Shown here: in pieces, positions 16,625-24,681 of the stretch | How the letters are laid out: each line of letters opens with the position of its first letter | Numbering within the stretch: the first letter of the stretch is position 1 | NCBI GenBank assembly: GCA_937990665.1 | Contig: CALKRF010000136.1 | Span: forward strand, 1-39,994 | From: an uncultured Atopobium sp. | GTDB lineage: Bacteria > Actinomycetota > Coriobacteriia > Coriobacteriales > Atopobiaceae | DNA length: 39,994 nt | Direction: 5' to 3' | Notes under the pieces: model-generated | Told to the model about the DNA's origin: nothing | Databases searched by the model: none | What the model saw: only the letters and a program-made list of their open reading frames with translations | Translations under genes and position numbers: made by a program

Positions 16625-17374
16625 CTAGATACTGAGCAGAAATTCAAATGCTTTAAGGCGCGCTTCAAGGTGTGTGGCTGCCCAAATATGCGCGCTTGTG
16701 AGCAAAAAGAGTGCAGTTTCTGGAGCAATCTCAGCAATAACAAGCTGGTCAAAAGTAAGTTTTAGAAGCGACGACAACCACGAGAGCTCAAGCGGAGTTA
16801 CCTCAATGGCTCCCTCAATCTCATGCGCACAACTTCCACACAATGCGCCACCAGCAGCTGGCGAGAAGTACGTCAGAGCTTCATCTCCACAGGCAATGCA
16901 CGATTCCAACTCAGGGCGCCAGCCTTCATGTGCCAAAACCTTAAACACATAAGCAGCGACAACAAGATCTAAGTGTTTCTCGTCATCTACTTCTTCGCAG
17001 GCCCTGAGAGCACGAGAAAGCAATGGATAGAGAAACGCGTCCTCAATGCCTTCAATACATGAAAGACGCGCAACTTCGCAGATTGCCGACGCAGCTGCTA
17101 CCTTAGAGAGATCTCCACGCAGTGATGCGTGCGGCTCAAGCAAGGTTGCCTCGGACAAGATATCAAGTGAGCGACCTTCTGCCAGCAGTACGTCTAGCTC
17201 ACAAAACAGTTCAACGCGAGCAGCAAATCGGCCGCCTGGCTTTCTAGCACCCTTTGCGACTGCACGACGCTCTTCTCCTGAATCGGAGAGCATGGTTAAG
17301 ATGAGGTCTTGCTCAGCGAGTTTTGTTCTATCAAGCACAATTGCTTTAAGACGCGTAGTCTTTCTACCAGGCAC
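16625..17374 (-). CDS. recO: DNA repair protein RecO
   Basis: This 249-aa mediator loads RecA onto SSB-coated DNA in the RecFOR pathway. The N-terminal OB-fold has KAIVLDRTKLAEQDLILTM. The zinc-binding motif is visible as CIACGD and CGSC (about residues 159-180). It starts with GTG, 2 nt after the era stop, and is the last gene of the dnaJ-to-recO operon, as in many Gram-positives. A GGCGAGAA copy (16860-16867) reads Phe-Ser-Pro in this gene. Confidence 0.94.
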   Translation of the reverse strand: MPGRKTTRLKAIVLDRTKLAEQDLILTMLSDSGEERRAVAKGARKPGGRFAARVELFCELDVLLAEGRSLDILSEATLLEPHASLRGDLSKVAAASAICEVARLSCIEGIEDAFLYPLLSRALRACEEVDDEKHLDLVVAAYVFKVLAHEGWRPELESCIACGDEALTYFSPAAGGALCGSCAHEIEGAIEVTPLELSWLSSLLKLTFDQLVIAEIAPETALFLLTSAHIWAATHLEARLKAFEFLLSI

Positions 17375-17376
17375 AA

Positions 17377-18315
17377 CTAGTCCTCAGTTGAGTAGCCCAG
17401 GCGCTTAATCTCATTGGCATCACGCCTCCAGAGAGGCTGAACGCGCACCTGCAGGTCAAGGTAAACCTTGCGACCAAACAGTTTCTCCAAGTCTTTTCTA
17501 GCCTCAACGCCAACGCGTTTAATCATAGAGCCGCCCTGGCCAACTACGATGCCCTTTTGTCCTTCTCGCTCAACCAAAATGGTGGCAGAAATAGAGAGGT
17601 GTCCATCTGTTGCCACCTCATAGGAATCGCAGACAACGGCAACAGAATGGGGAACTTCCTGACGAAGATTCAACAAGAGCTTCTCGCGAACAAACTCTGC
17701 TACCAGGTCTTCTGGCAATGCGTCAGTCTCCATATCCTCTGGGAACCACATAGGACCCTCGGGAAGATGCTCAGAAACAAGCGCAATAAATGCCTGAATA
17801 TTAAAGTCTTCTGGTGCGGAAACAACAAGCACGTCATCAAAGTGAGCAAGAGCTTGTGCAGCCTCAAGCTGCTCCGACACCTGCTCTGGCGTTGCAATAT
17901 CTGCCTTAGTAATAACCAGCAGCTTAAAGGCGGCGTGCGCCTGCTCAACATGATTGGCAACCCACTCATCACCACGGCCAACGGGCTTAGTGGCGTCAAT
18001 CAAAAAAGCAATTACGTCAGCGTCGTTGAGTTCTCCCAGCGCGGCCTTATTGAGCTCTTTTCCAAGAGCATCTTTAGGCTTGTGAAGGCCTGGAGTATCT
18101 ACAATGACCAGCTGAGAGTTCTCACCGTTTACCACTGCCCTAAAACGACGGCGCGTTGTCTGGGCAACAGGGCTTGCGATAGCTACTTTCTGACCCATGC
18201 AAGCGTTTAAAAGCGTAGACTTGCCAACGCTTGGACGACCAACTAAAGCAACAAAACCGCTCCTAAATGGAGTGGTCTCAGATGAAGTATTTTCAGAAAC
18301 TGAATTGGCGGTCAT
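17377..18315 (-). CDS. era: GTPase Era
   Basis: This 312-aa GTPase binds 16S rRNA and assists 30S maturation. G1 is GRPSVGKST (about residues 26-34) and G3 is DTPGLHKP. The G4 position reads TKAD rather than the commoner NKxD. A C-terminal KH domain is present (KGIVVGQGGSMIKRVGVEAR). It sits in the conserved ybeY-dgkA-era-recO series, with 12 nt after dgkA and 2 nt before recO. The N-terminal 17 residues are a Ser/Thr-rich extension. Confidence 0.97.
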   Translation of the reverse strand: MTANSVSENTSSETTPFRSGFVALVGRPSVGKSTLLNACMGQKVAIASPVAQTTRRRFRAVVNGENSQLVIVDTPGLHKPKDALGKELNKAALGELNDADVIAFLIDATKPVGRGDEWVANHVEQAHAAFKLLVITKADIATPEQVSEQLEAAQALAHFDDVLVVSAPEDFNIQAFIALVSEHLPEGPMWFPEDMETDALPEDLVAEFVREKLLLNLRQEVPHSVAVVCDSYEVATDGHLSISATILVEREGQKGIVVGQGGSMIKRVGVEARKDLEKLFGRKVYLDLQVRVQPLWRRDANEIKRLGYSTED

Positions 18316-18327
18316 ACGTCCTCCAAC

Positions 18328-18705
18328 TTACCAATGAAAAATTGCACGCGAGAAAATCAAAAGTCCTATAAGAGCTGCGGTAATGCTAATACAGCATGAA
18401 GCTGCCGCCGCAATATCTTTGGCTTTACCAGCCATAGGATGAAACTCTGGAGAAACCAGGTCCACTACAGTTTCTATTGCCGTGTTAAGGAGCTCTGTGG
18501 TTAAAACCGCACCAATACACGCAAGAACAAGTGCCCAGCTCACAGCGTCTAAACCAACAAACAATCCCACCACCACAGTTACTGCAGCAGCAACTGCCAT
18601 ACGACGCAAGTTTGCTTCCTGAGCAAATGCTTGGCGAGCGCCCTGTAGTGCAAAGAGAAGGCCGCGCTTAAAGCTTGGATGTCTGCCTTTAGATCCCGGA
18701 ATCAT
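18328..18705 (-). CDS. dgkA: Diacylglycerol/undecaprenol kinase family protein
   Basis: This 125-aa small membrane kinase of the DgkA family has about three membrane helices. The signature TELLNTAIETVVDL and the following AGKAKDIAAAA carry the family's catalytic glutamates and metal-binding residues. Gram-positive homologues mainly phosphorylate undecaprenol for cell-wall carrier recycling, and that is the likeliest role. Its ATG overlaps the ybeY stop by one base (TAATG), so translation is coupled. Substrate preference cannot be read from sequence. Confidence 0.9.
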   Translation of the reverse strand: MIPGSKGRHPSFKRGLLFALQGARQAFAQEANLRRMAVAAAVTVVVGLFVGLDAVSWALVLACIGAVLTTELLNTAIETVVDLVSPEFHPMAGKAKDIAAAASCCISITAALIGLLIFSRAIFHW

Positions 18706-19214
18706 TACTCGTCAATCCCCTCACGGTGGCGAGTCAATACAACTGGCTCAATAGTCCTATCTGTTGAAAGCAGAGCAACAAGAGCGTCTTCACGAGCCTC
18801 CATAACCTCTGCCTCATCATCTTCAATATGGTCATATCCAAGCAGGTGGAGCATGGCGTGAACAAGCATAAGCCTAAACTCATCTGCCTCTGTAGTGCCA
18901 TATTCTTTTGCCTGGCGAGCAATAAAATGAGGAGCCAGAATAATATCGCCCAGCTCACACATCTCACCGGGAGCCAAATCTGGATCATCAGGGCGCTCTA
19001 CCTCAAGTGAAATAACGTCAGTAGGTACATTTTTTTCTCGCCACTCAAGGTTTACCTGCTGAATCTCTGCATCACTGACTACAGAAATGGAGACGGTACA
19101 GGGGCGCTCCACGCCCTCTTCAGAGAGTACAAGATTGCAATCGGCTTCAATCTCTTCCACAGAAATTGGCGACTCCACGCCTTCTTCAATCACAATGTCG
19201 TACTCGTTAACCAC
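18705..19214 (-). CDS. ybeY: Endoribonuclease YbeY (rRNA maturation factor)
   Basis: This 169-aa zinc metalloprotein is needed for 16S rRNA 3' processing and ribosome quality control. The HxxxHxxGYDH motif is intact (HAMLHLLGYDH), followed by DEAEVMEAREDALV. The start is 1 nt after the phoH stop, and dgkA overlaps its end. A GGCGAGAAA copy (19034-19042) lies in the gene in a frame reading Trp-Arg-Glu-Lys. Confidence 0.96.
   Translation of the reverse strand: MVNEYDIVIEEGVESPISVEEIEADCNLVLSEEGVERPCTVSISVVSDAEIQQVNLEWREKNVPTDVISLEVERPDDPDLAPGEMCELGDIILAPHFIARQAKEYGTTEADEFRLMLVHAMLHLLGYDHIEDDEAEVMEAREDALVALLSTDRTIEPVVLTRHREGIDE
19034..19042 (-). repeat. Copy of dispersed motif GGCGAGAAA
   Basis: A perfect nonamer on the minus strand within ybeY, preceded by GT and followed by an A-run. 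It is split over codons as TGG CGA GAA AAA. Confidence 0.7.
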
Positions 19215-19215
19215 G

Positions 19216-20175
19216 TTACTCCCCTAGCTGTTTTTTCTCATACGCAGTGTATGCATCAACTATCTTACCAACCAACGTGTGGCGAACAATATCATTTCTA
19301 TCTAAATCAACAAAAGCAACGTCTTCAAGGTTGCCAAGAACCTGCCGAGCAACATCCAAACCGCTTCTTCCTACAAGGTCTCGCTGTGTTGCATCGCCCG
19401 TAATTACAAACTTTGACGAGAAACCCAGGCGTGTCAGAAACATTTTCATCTGCTCAGGAGTGGTGTTTTGCGCCTCATCCAAAATGACAAACGCGTCATT
19501 CATGGTACGACCACGCATAAATGCAAGCGGCGCAATCTCAACAATTCCCTGTTCAATGAGGTTATTTGCGTACTCCATGGAAGTCATATCAAAAAGCGCA
19601 TCGTAGAGCGGCCTAATGTAGGGATCCAGCTTTTCTTGAAGTGTGCCTGGAAGAAAGCCAAGAGACTCTCCTGCTTCTACAACAGGTCTTACCAGCACAA
19701 TTCTGCTAATTTGTTGAGAAGTTAAGGCGGCAAGTGCCATGGCAACTGCCAGATACGTTTTACCGGTTCCTGCAGGACCAATGCCAAACGTAATGGAATT
19801 GTTTGCTATTGCCTTGGTATACGCTATTTGACCTTTTGTTTTAGGTTGAATTGCTTTGCCCTTATGCGTCACAAAGAGTGTACGTGTTCCCGTCTGCTCT
19901 AAGCTGGCATTTCTTTTTGTACTATCAAGCAGGAGCTTTACGTCTTCAAGCGTGGGCTTTGAGCCTGATTCGACCATTTGAATCAGGTGAGAAAAAATGA
20001 GCGTTAACTGCTCAATTTCTTGAGAAGTTCCCGACAAAAAGATGGCTTTACCTCTGACTGAAATAAGAGCCGCACATGACGCTTCAATTTCTCTGAGCAA
20101 ACTATCAGCAGGACCTGTCAGATACAGAGGATCCACTGAATCAGGAATAGTCAAGCGAATCTGTGTTGGCTCCAT
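19216..20175 (-). CDS. phoH: PhoH-like ATPase
   Basis: This 319-aa cytoplasmic P-loop ATPase has Walker A GPAGTGKT (about residues 133-140) and Walker B VILDEAQNTT, with the PhoH hallmarks VLVRPVVEAGESLGFLPG and GDATQRDLVGRSGLD. A small N-terminal KH-like domain precedes the ATPase. The PhoH-YbeY pair is strongly conserved, and PhoH is thought to act with YbeY in RNA metabolism, although its biochemical role is poorly defined. It begins 11 nt after the mtaB stop. Confidence 0.95.
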   Translation of the reverse strand: MEPTQIRLTIPDSVDPLYLTGPADSLLREIEASCAALISVRGKAIFLSGTSQEIEQLTLIFSHLIQMVESGSKPTLEDVKLLLDSTKRNASLEQTGTRTLFVTHKGKAIQPKTKGQIAYTKAIANNSITFGIGPAGTGKTYLAVAMALAALTSQQISRIVLVRPVVEAGESLGFLPGTLQEKLDPYIRPLYDALFDMTSMEYANNLIEQGIVEIAPLAFMRGRTMNDAFVILDEAQNTTPEQMKMFLTRLGFSSKFVITGDATQRDLVGRSGLDVARQVLGNLEDVAFVDLDRNDIVRHTLVGKIVDAYTAYEKKQLGE

Positions 20176-20186
20176 GTTCCCCCAAT

Positions 20187-21458
20187 TTACAAACGAGTAG
20201 CTTTTAGCATTCCATTAGGTAAAACTTCATCGAAGCGCATAGCGATAAGTTCATCAAGTTCAATAGTAGGATCAACCTGGACATCAAAAAGACCGCCAGA
20301 AATTCCCCTACCAGGATACTGTACCACCACATTATCGCAGGTACCAACAAGCTTCTTTGCAGCTTCAAAGCGCATAGCATTACCCAGATCACGCATTTTC
20401 TTTGCGCGCTCAGCCATCACTTTTGGATCTACCTGATTTGGAGCAGTAGCCGCGGGCGTTCCAGGTCGCTTGGAATACCTAAATACATGCATCTTTGAAA
20501 AGCCCATCTGACGACAAAACTCATATGACTCTTCAAATTCTTTATCAGTTTCTCCAGGAAAACCAACAATAAGGTCCGTTCCCAAAGCAATAGTTGGCAG
20601 TACCGAGCGAGCTTCCTCAACAGCGTTGCGATAAAGTTCTGTCCTATACACCCTGCCCATACGTGCAAGCGTAGCGTCACATCCGGATTGAAGGCAGATG
20701 TGCAAAAAAGGTGCAATTCTTCCGTTGGAAGCAGCAATAACCTCTACTAAACGAGCATTTACATCAGGTGGCTCAAGAGAAGAAAGCCTGAGGCGGCCTA
20801 CCTCTGTTTTTTCAAGAACATACTCGAGAAGATCTGGGAGCCTGAGGGTTTTCTCGCCCTCATCCTCAAGTTGAGCCTTATAGCTACCAAGATTAATTCC
20901 CGTAAGGACAACCTCTTGAGCTCCCCTGCTCATAGCATCTTTTACCTGCGAAACAACCTCACGAGGATCAAGGGATTTTCCCGCACCGCGTGCCTTCCAG
21001 ACAATGCAGAAGGTACAACGATTATCGCAACCGTCTTGAATCTTAATACCAGGGCGTGTGCGACCTGTTGGAGTTGGCTTGGAGATAACAAGTCCGTCGT
21101 CGCTTACGGATTCTGGAGCAAAGCCTAGCTCTTCAAGAACTCTATCTGCAACTTTGTCTTTCTCGGCTTCTACCACAACGTTAGGAGCAAGAGAGGCAAG
21201 CTCGTCAGCAAAAAGACTTGCAACACAACCCGTTGCAACTACAAGAGGAGCCCCTGGCATAAGCGCAGCTTTACGCACGGCTTTTCTCGTCTTAGCCTCA
21301 GCTTCTGCAGTGACAGCGCAGGTGTTGATGACAATAGCTTGAGCCTCATCCTCTTCAACAATGCGGCATCCCATACGGAGCAGAGAGTCTGCCATTAAAT
21401 CAAGCTCTACGCGATTAACTCTACATCCAAGATTTATGAGCGCAATTCCATGAGCCAT
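20187..21458 (-). CDS. mtaB: tRNA t6A37 methylthiotransferase MtaB
   Basis: This 423-aa radical-SAM enzyme converts t6A37 to ms2t6A in ANN-decoding tRNAs. INLGCRVNRVELD, NTCAVTAEAEAK and ATGCVASLF carry the auxiliary cluster cysteines. The radical SAM loop is CDNRCTFC. The GCRVN N-terminus and FCIVWKARGAGKS favour MtaB over MiaB or RimO. The start overlaps the dnaJ stop by one base. A dnaJ-mtaB linkage is common in Firmicutes, usually with prmA and rsmE between them. Those two are absent here. Confidence 0.93.
   Translation of the reverse strand: MAHGIALINLGCRVNRVELDLMADSLLRMGCRIVEEDEAQAIVINTCAVTAEAEAKTRKAVRKAALMPGAPLVVATGCVASLFADELASLAPNVVVEAEKDKVADRVLEELGFAPESVSDDGLVISKPTPTGRTRPGIKIQDGCDNRCTFCIVWKARGAGKSLDPREVVSQVKDAMSRGAQEVVLTGINLGSYKAQLEDEGEKTLRLPDLLEYVLEKTEVGRLRLSSLEPPDVNARLVEVIAASNGRIAPFLHICLQSGCDATLARMGRVYRTELYRNAVEEARSVLPTIALGTDLIVGFPGETDKEFEESYEFCRQMGFSKMHVFRYSKRPGTPAATAPNQVDPKVMAERAKKMRDLGNAMRFEAAKKLVGTCDNVVVQYPGRGISGGLFDVQVDPTIELDELIAMRFDEVLPNGMLKATRL
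20850..20858 (-). repeat. Copy of dispersed motif GGCGAGAAA
   Basis: A perfect nonamer on the minus strand, extended to GGCGAGAAAACCC, in mtaB, where it reads Gly-Glu-Lys. Confidence 0.7.
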
Positions 21459-22651
21459 TAGCGCCTCTTCTTGGAAGCCTTTTTATCGTTCTTATTTTTG
21501 TGGTCTGAAGAATCTCTGCCTTCAGACTGAGCAGCGTGTGACTCATCTTGAGCGTCTTGAACACTACTTTGTTTACGCTCATCAATAAGTGAGGTGAGTG
21601 TATCTAACTGATCTTTGGTCAGTCCTGTTGAAGTCTCAATGTGAACCAGAACGTAAAGGTTCCCACGAGCCTTAGTATGCAAACGAGGCATGCCTTTACC
21701 AGCCACGCTTAGCTGCTGGCCATACTTACAACCTGCAGGTATAGAAATCTCAATAGTTTCATCTTTGATAATTCCGTCAATGGTAACGGTAGTACCAACA
21801 ATTGCCTCAAGGGAATCAACGCTCACTGAGGTAAAGAGGTCGTCTCCCCTGCGCTCAAAATCCTTATGCTGGGAAACCTCAATGGTTACGATAAGGTCAC
21901 CAGAGGTATCACCCCTGACACCAGCCTCGCCCTTGCCGGTAATTGAAATTGACTGACCAGAATGAACGCCTGCTGGGATTTCTACAGAAACACGCTCGTG
22001 ATCAGGAGTTCTTCCCTGACCTCCACAGGTCTCGCAGGCATGCTCGACCTTCTTACCTGTTCCTTGGCACTCTGGACAAACTGTCTGAGACTGCATTTGG
22101 CCAAAGACAGTATTTTGAACCTGGACTACCGTGCCCGTACCGTGACAGCGTGGACAGTCTTCAATTTTTCCGCCCTCACCAAGACCAGTGCCATTACAGT
22201 CATCACAGGTAGAAAGTCTGTTATACGAGATAGTTTTTGTAACACCCGCAGCAGCCTCTTCCAAAGTGATAGAGAGTCTAATTCCCATATCACTACCACG
22301 AGTACGCTGAGCAGCACCTCGGCCACCATGGCTTCCGCCAAAGAAGGAATCAAAGATATCTCCAAAGCCACCAAAACCGCCGCCAAAGATATCTGACATA
22401 TCCACATAGCCGCCGCCAAAACCGGATGGACCATTAGGATCACCATAACGGTCATAGTTGGCTCGCTTTTGCTCATCTGAAAGTACAGAATAAGCTTCGT
22501 TTACCTCTTTAAACTTTTCTTCTGCATGAGGGTCATCAGAAACATCAGGGTGCAGCTTTCTTGCAAGCTTTAAAAAAGCTCGCTTGATAGTTTTTTGGTC
22601 TGCATCACGAGCAACACCTAAGAGCTCGTAGAAGTCTTTCTTCTCTGCCAC
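21458..22651 (-). CDS. dnaJ: Chaperone DnaJ
   Basis: This 397-aa co-chaperone stimulates DnaK ATPase. The J domain has HPD in KLHPDVSDD, then a Gly/Phe-rich linker. Four CxxCxGxG zinc repeats follow (CDDCNGTG, CPRCHGTG, CPECQGTG, CETCGGQG), then both C-terminal substrate-binding domains. A Lys-rich tail ends the protein. The start is GTG with GGGGAGAG 9 nt upstream. It lies 33 nt after the membrane-bound paralog and overlaps mtaB by one base. No dnaK or grpE is in the window. Confidence 0.96.
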   Translation of the reverse strand: MAEKKDFYELLGVARDADQKTIKRAFLKLARKLHPDVSDDPHAEEKFKEVNEAYSVLSDEQKRANYDRYGDPNGPSGFGGGYVDMSDIFGGGFGGFGDIFDSFFGGSHGGRGAAQRTRGSDMGIRLSITLEEAAAGVTKTISYNRLSTCDDCNGTGLGEGGKIEDCPRCHGTGTVVQVQNTVFGQMQSQTVCPECQGTGKKVEHACETCGGQGRTPDHERVSVEIPAGVHSGQSISITGKGEAGVRGDTSGDLIVTIEVSQHKDFERRGDDLFTSVSVDSLEAIVGTTVTIDGIIKDETIEISIPAGCKYGQQLSVAGKGMPRLHTKARGNLYVLVHIETSTGLTKDQLDTLTSLIDERKQSSVQDAQDESHAAQSEGRDSSDHKNKNDKKASKKRR

Positions 22652-22684
22652 GCTTACTAACTCTCCCCTTGTAAAACCTAAAAC

Positions 22685-23791
22685 TTAAATTCCCATATAG
22701 CCAACATGGCCCAAACCGGCCGTACAAGCATACAAAGTCATAATAATAATTGAGTAGAAGGCACCATTGATGATTCCCGAAACAAATGCATTCGCAAAGC
22801 TTCTCCACCAGCCGGCGTTCATCTTGACGCCATCTGCAAGAACATTTCTAATGCCAAATATCAAAAGTGGAATCAAAACAATGGCAAATAGCGGTGACCT
22901 CAAATTAAGTGCCACAAATACTAAAAGCATTGCAGTAATACCAGTAATACGAGCTCCCGCGCGCTGACGGAATGTCAACTGCTCTGAAGGAACCTTGATA
23001 TTTACGATAAAATCGCCAGTTGCAGAACCATTTGTTCCTGCATTTCCCATTCCAGGTACTCTGATTTGATCGCCATCATGTGAATTAGCTGGTACATCAA
23101 CCATAATTTCACTTGCAGATAAAACACGTCCCGAACCACCACAAACATCACAGGGGTCCTGTACAACGTGTCCGGCACCATCGCACTCTGGACAATCAAC
23201 TCTAAACTTTCCAACTCCAAAAATGGAAGAAAGATCAATATCAATGTGGCCTGTTCCATGACAGGTAGGACAGGTGGTTGCCTCAGTCTTATGCTGAGAT
23301 CCCTTACCATCACAAGCATCACAGGTTACAAAACGCTGATACGTGATGCCTTTCTTAACACCATTTTTAGCGTCAGTATCATTTAGTGTTAAGTCGTAGA
23401 CAATATCTGCACCTGTCTGAGGCTTATATGCGCGAGAGCGCTTTTGAGATCCAGTAGTCCAATTATTAAAGTTAATATCGCCAAACGGGAATCCTCCCTC
23501 AAAAGGAGAACCTCCGTACGTGGATCCACCAGGATAACCAGAGGGGCCATAACCGCCGCCGTAGAAAGAGCCGCTTCTCATTGCGTCATAGCGACGGCGT
23601 TTCTCGGCATCTGACAAAACAGCATATGCCTCAGAGACCTCTTTAAAACGCTCTTCAGCATCAGGCTCTTTGTTGACGTCTGGATGAAGCTTGCGAGCTT
23701 TAGTTTGAAAAGCTTTTCTAATTTCTTCAGCTGTCGCGGACTCAGAAACACCAAGAATGGTGTAGTAGTCCTTTTCGTTCATAGCAGCCAT
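22685..23791 (-). CDS. DnaJ paralog with C-terminal membrane domain
   Basis: This 368-aa protein has a J domain with HPD at residues 36-38, a Gly/Pro/Tyr-rich linker and four zinc repeats (CDACDGKG, CPTCHGTG, CPECDGAG, CDVCGGSG; about 157-222). The first part of the peptide-binding region ends near residue 268. In place of the second C-terminal domain and dimerisation tail come about three hydrophobic helices (about 281-297, 299-315 and 333-358). This predicts a membrane-tethered co-chaperone. I chose the ATG at 23791, with GGAG 7 nt upstream. A longer reading starts with TTG at 23809. It heads the eight-gene operon ending in recO. Confidence 0.85.
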   Translation of the reverse strand: MAAMNEKDYYTILGVSESATAEEIRKAFQTKARKLHPDVNKEPDAEERFKEVSEAYAVLSDAEKRRRYDAMRSGSFYGGGYGPSGYPGGSTYGGSPFEGGFPFGDINFNNWTTGSQKRSRAYKPQTGADIVYDLTLNDTDAKNGVKKGITYQRFVTCDACDGKGSQHKTEATTCPTCHGTGHIDIDLSSIFGVGKFRVDCPECDGAGHVVQDPCDVCGGSGRVLSASEIMVDVPANSHDGDQIRVPGMGNAGTNGSATGDFIVNIKVPSEQLTFRQRAGARITGITAMLLVFVALNLRSPLFAIVLIPLLIFGIRNVLADGVKMNAGWWRSFANAFVSGIINGAFYSIIIMTLYACTAGLGHVGYMGI

Positions 23792-23917
23792 GAAATCTCT
23801 CCGATTCAACCCATACCTAAATCTGCATCATGAGAACGTTTGAAAGTGTACCCACTTGTTTTGAAGTTAATGCAGTACAAATCCCATTAAGAATATTCAT
23901 TAACTACATACATAAAA

Positions 23918-23936
23918 ATTCGACATACTATCGAAT
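23918..23936 (-). terminator. Probable terminator after the SAP-domain gene
   Basis: ATTCGA-N7-TCGAAT is followed on the minus strand by TTTTT. The stem is only 6 bp and AT-rich, so termination may be weak. It lies about 50 nt after the stop of the SAP gene and ahead of the dnaJ paralog operon. Confidence 0.5.
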
Positions 23937-23983
23937 ATGTTCATGACTTTTTCAAACTACTAGTAAAGAAGATTATCAAATGT

Positions 23984-24601
23984 TTACTTATGATATTCCC
24001 GTATTTTAAGTGCATACTTAATTAATAAATCTTTCGAGTAGGTTTTTTCACCTTTTGAATCTCTAACTTCTTTCCAAAGAATAGAAGCCACCTTTAATTT
24101 ATTGGAATAGCTATAGCTATTTTCATCTGTACAAAAATCTTTTAAAAATTGATTCCACTGACAAGCCGAATTATCGTATTTCGCATAATCTGAATCACCA
24201 TAAAATACATTTAACAAATCCCTGATTGTAAATGAACTATTGTTCTCTCTCTTAACTTTTCTCCAAGCAGCAGCCATATCAGCAGTAAATTTAAATGGTG
24301 TAACTTTTGTTAAAGAAGAAAAATATTCTCTAAATTTTGAATTAAATGAGAAGCCACACTCAAGCAATGGTGAATTTAAAGTAACAATTTTTTGATTAAC
24401 TTTTTTATTCTTTGTAAGTTTTTTCTTAATTAAATTACCTTTAAAATACTGTTCGATAATATAATTGAGTTCTCGTTTTGTACCTCTATATTCTAAACCT
24501 AAAGACTTACATATTTGCATAAGTTCTTCACGATACCAGTAATACTTATTAAACTCATCAAAAGATGTAATATCATCAAAACTAGGTCTTTTTTCTGCCA
24601 T
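23984..24601 (-). CDS. SAP-domain-like protein of unknown function (AT-rich)
   Basis: This 205-aa, Lys/Tyr/Asn/Ser-rich soluble protein has an N-terminal SAP-like helix-extension-helix region (about residues 12-55; YREELMQICKSLGLEYRGTK), a fold often used for nucleic-acid binding. The second half (PFKFTADMAAAWRKVKREN, then a WNQFLKDF segment) resembles a domain of unknown function found with SAP in Firmicutes proteins (possibly DUF6434, from memory and unchecked). Its codons are visibly more AT-rich than those of all its neighbours, and it has AT-rich flanks and its own AAGGA ribosome-binding site. I read it as a transferred gene. It occupies the slot between hemW and dnaJ where hrcA usually lies. 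Confidence 0.7.
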   Translation of the reverse strand: MAEKRPSFDDITSFDEFNKYYWYREELMQICKSLGLEYRGTKRELNYIIEQYFKGNLIKKKLTKNKKVNQKIVTLNSPLLECGFSFNSKFREYFSSLTKVTPFKFTADMAAAWRKVKRENNSSFTIRDLLNVFYGDSDYAKYDNSACQWNQFLKDFCTDENSYSYSNKLKVASILWKEVRDSKGEKTYSKDLLIKYALKIREYHK

Positions 24602-24681
24602 TCTTCAATCCTTTTTTTATTATTCATTTTATTTTGTAACATCAATTAAATACTAACTGCATCAAATAAATTTTTCTAACA

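Noticed and set aside
23918..23936. ATTCGA-N7-TCGAAT as a heat-shock operator for the dnaJ operon (HspR sites also have N7 spacing)
   Set aside because: The sequence does not match the HspR site CTTGAGT-N7-ACTCAAG or CIRCE. It is followed by TTTTT on the minus strand after the SAP gene, so a terminator is the simpler reading.
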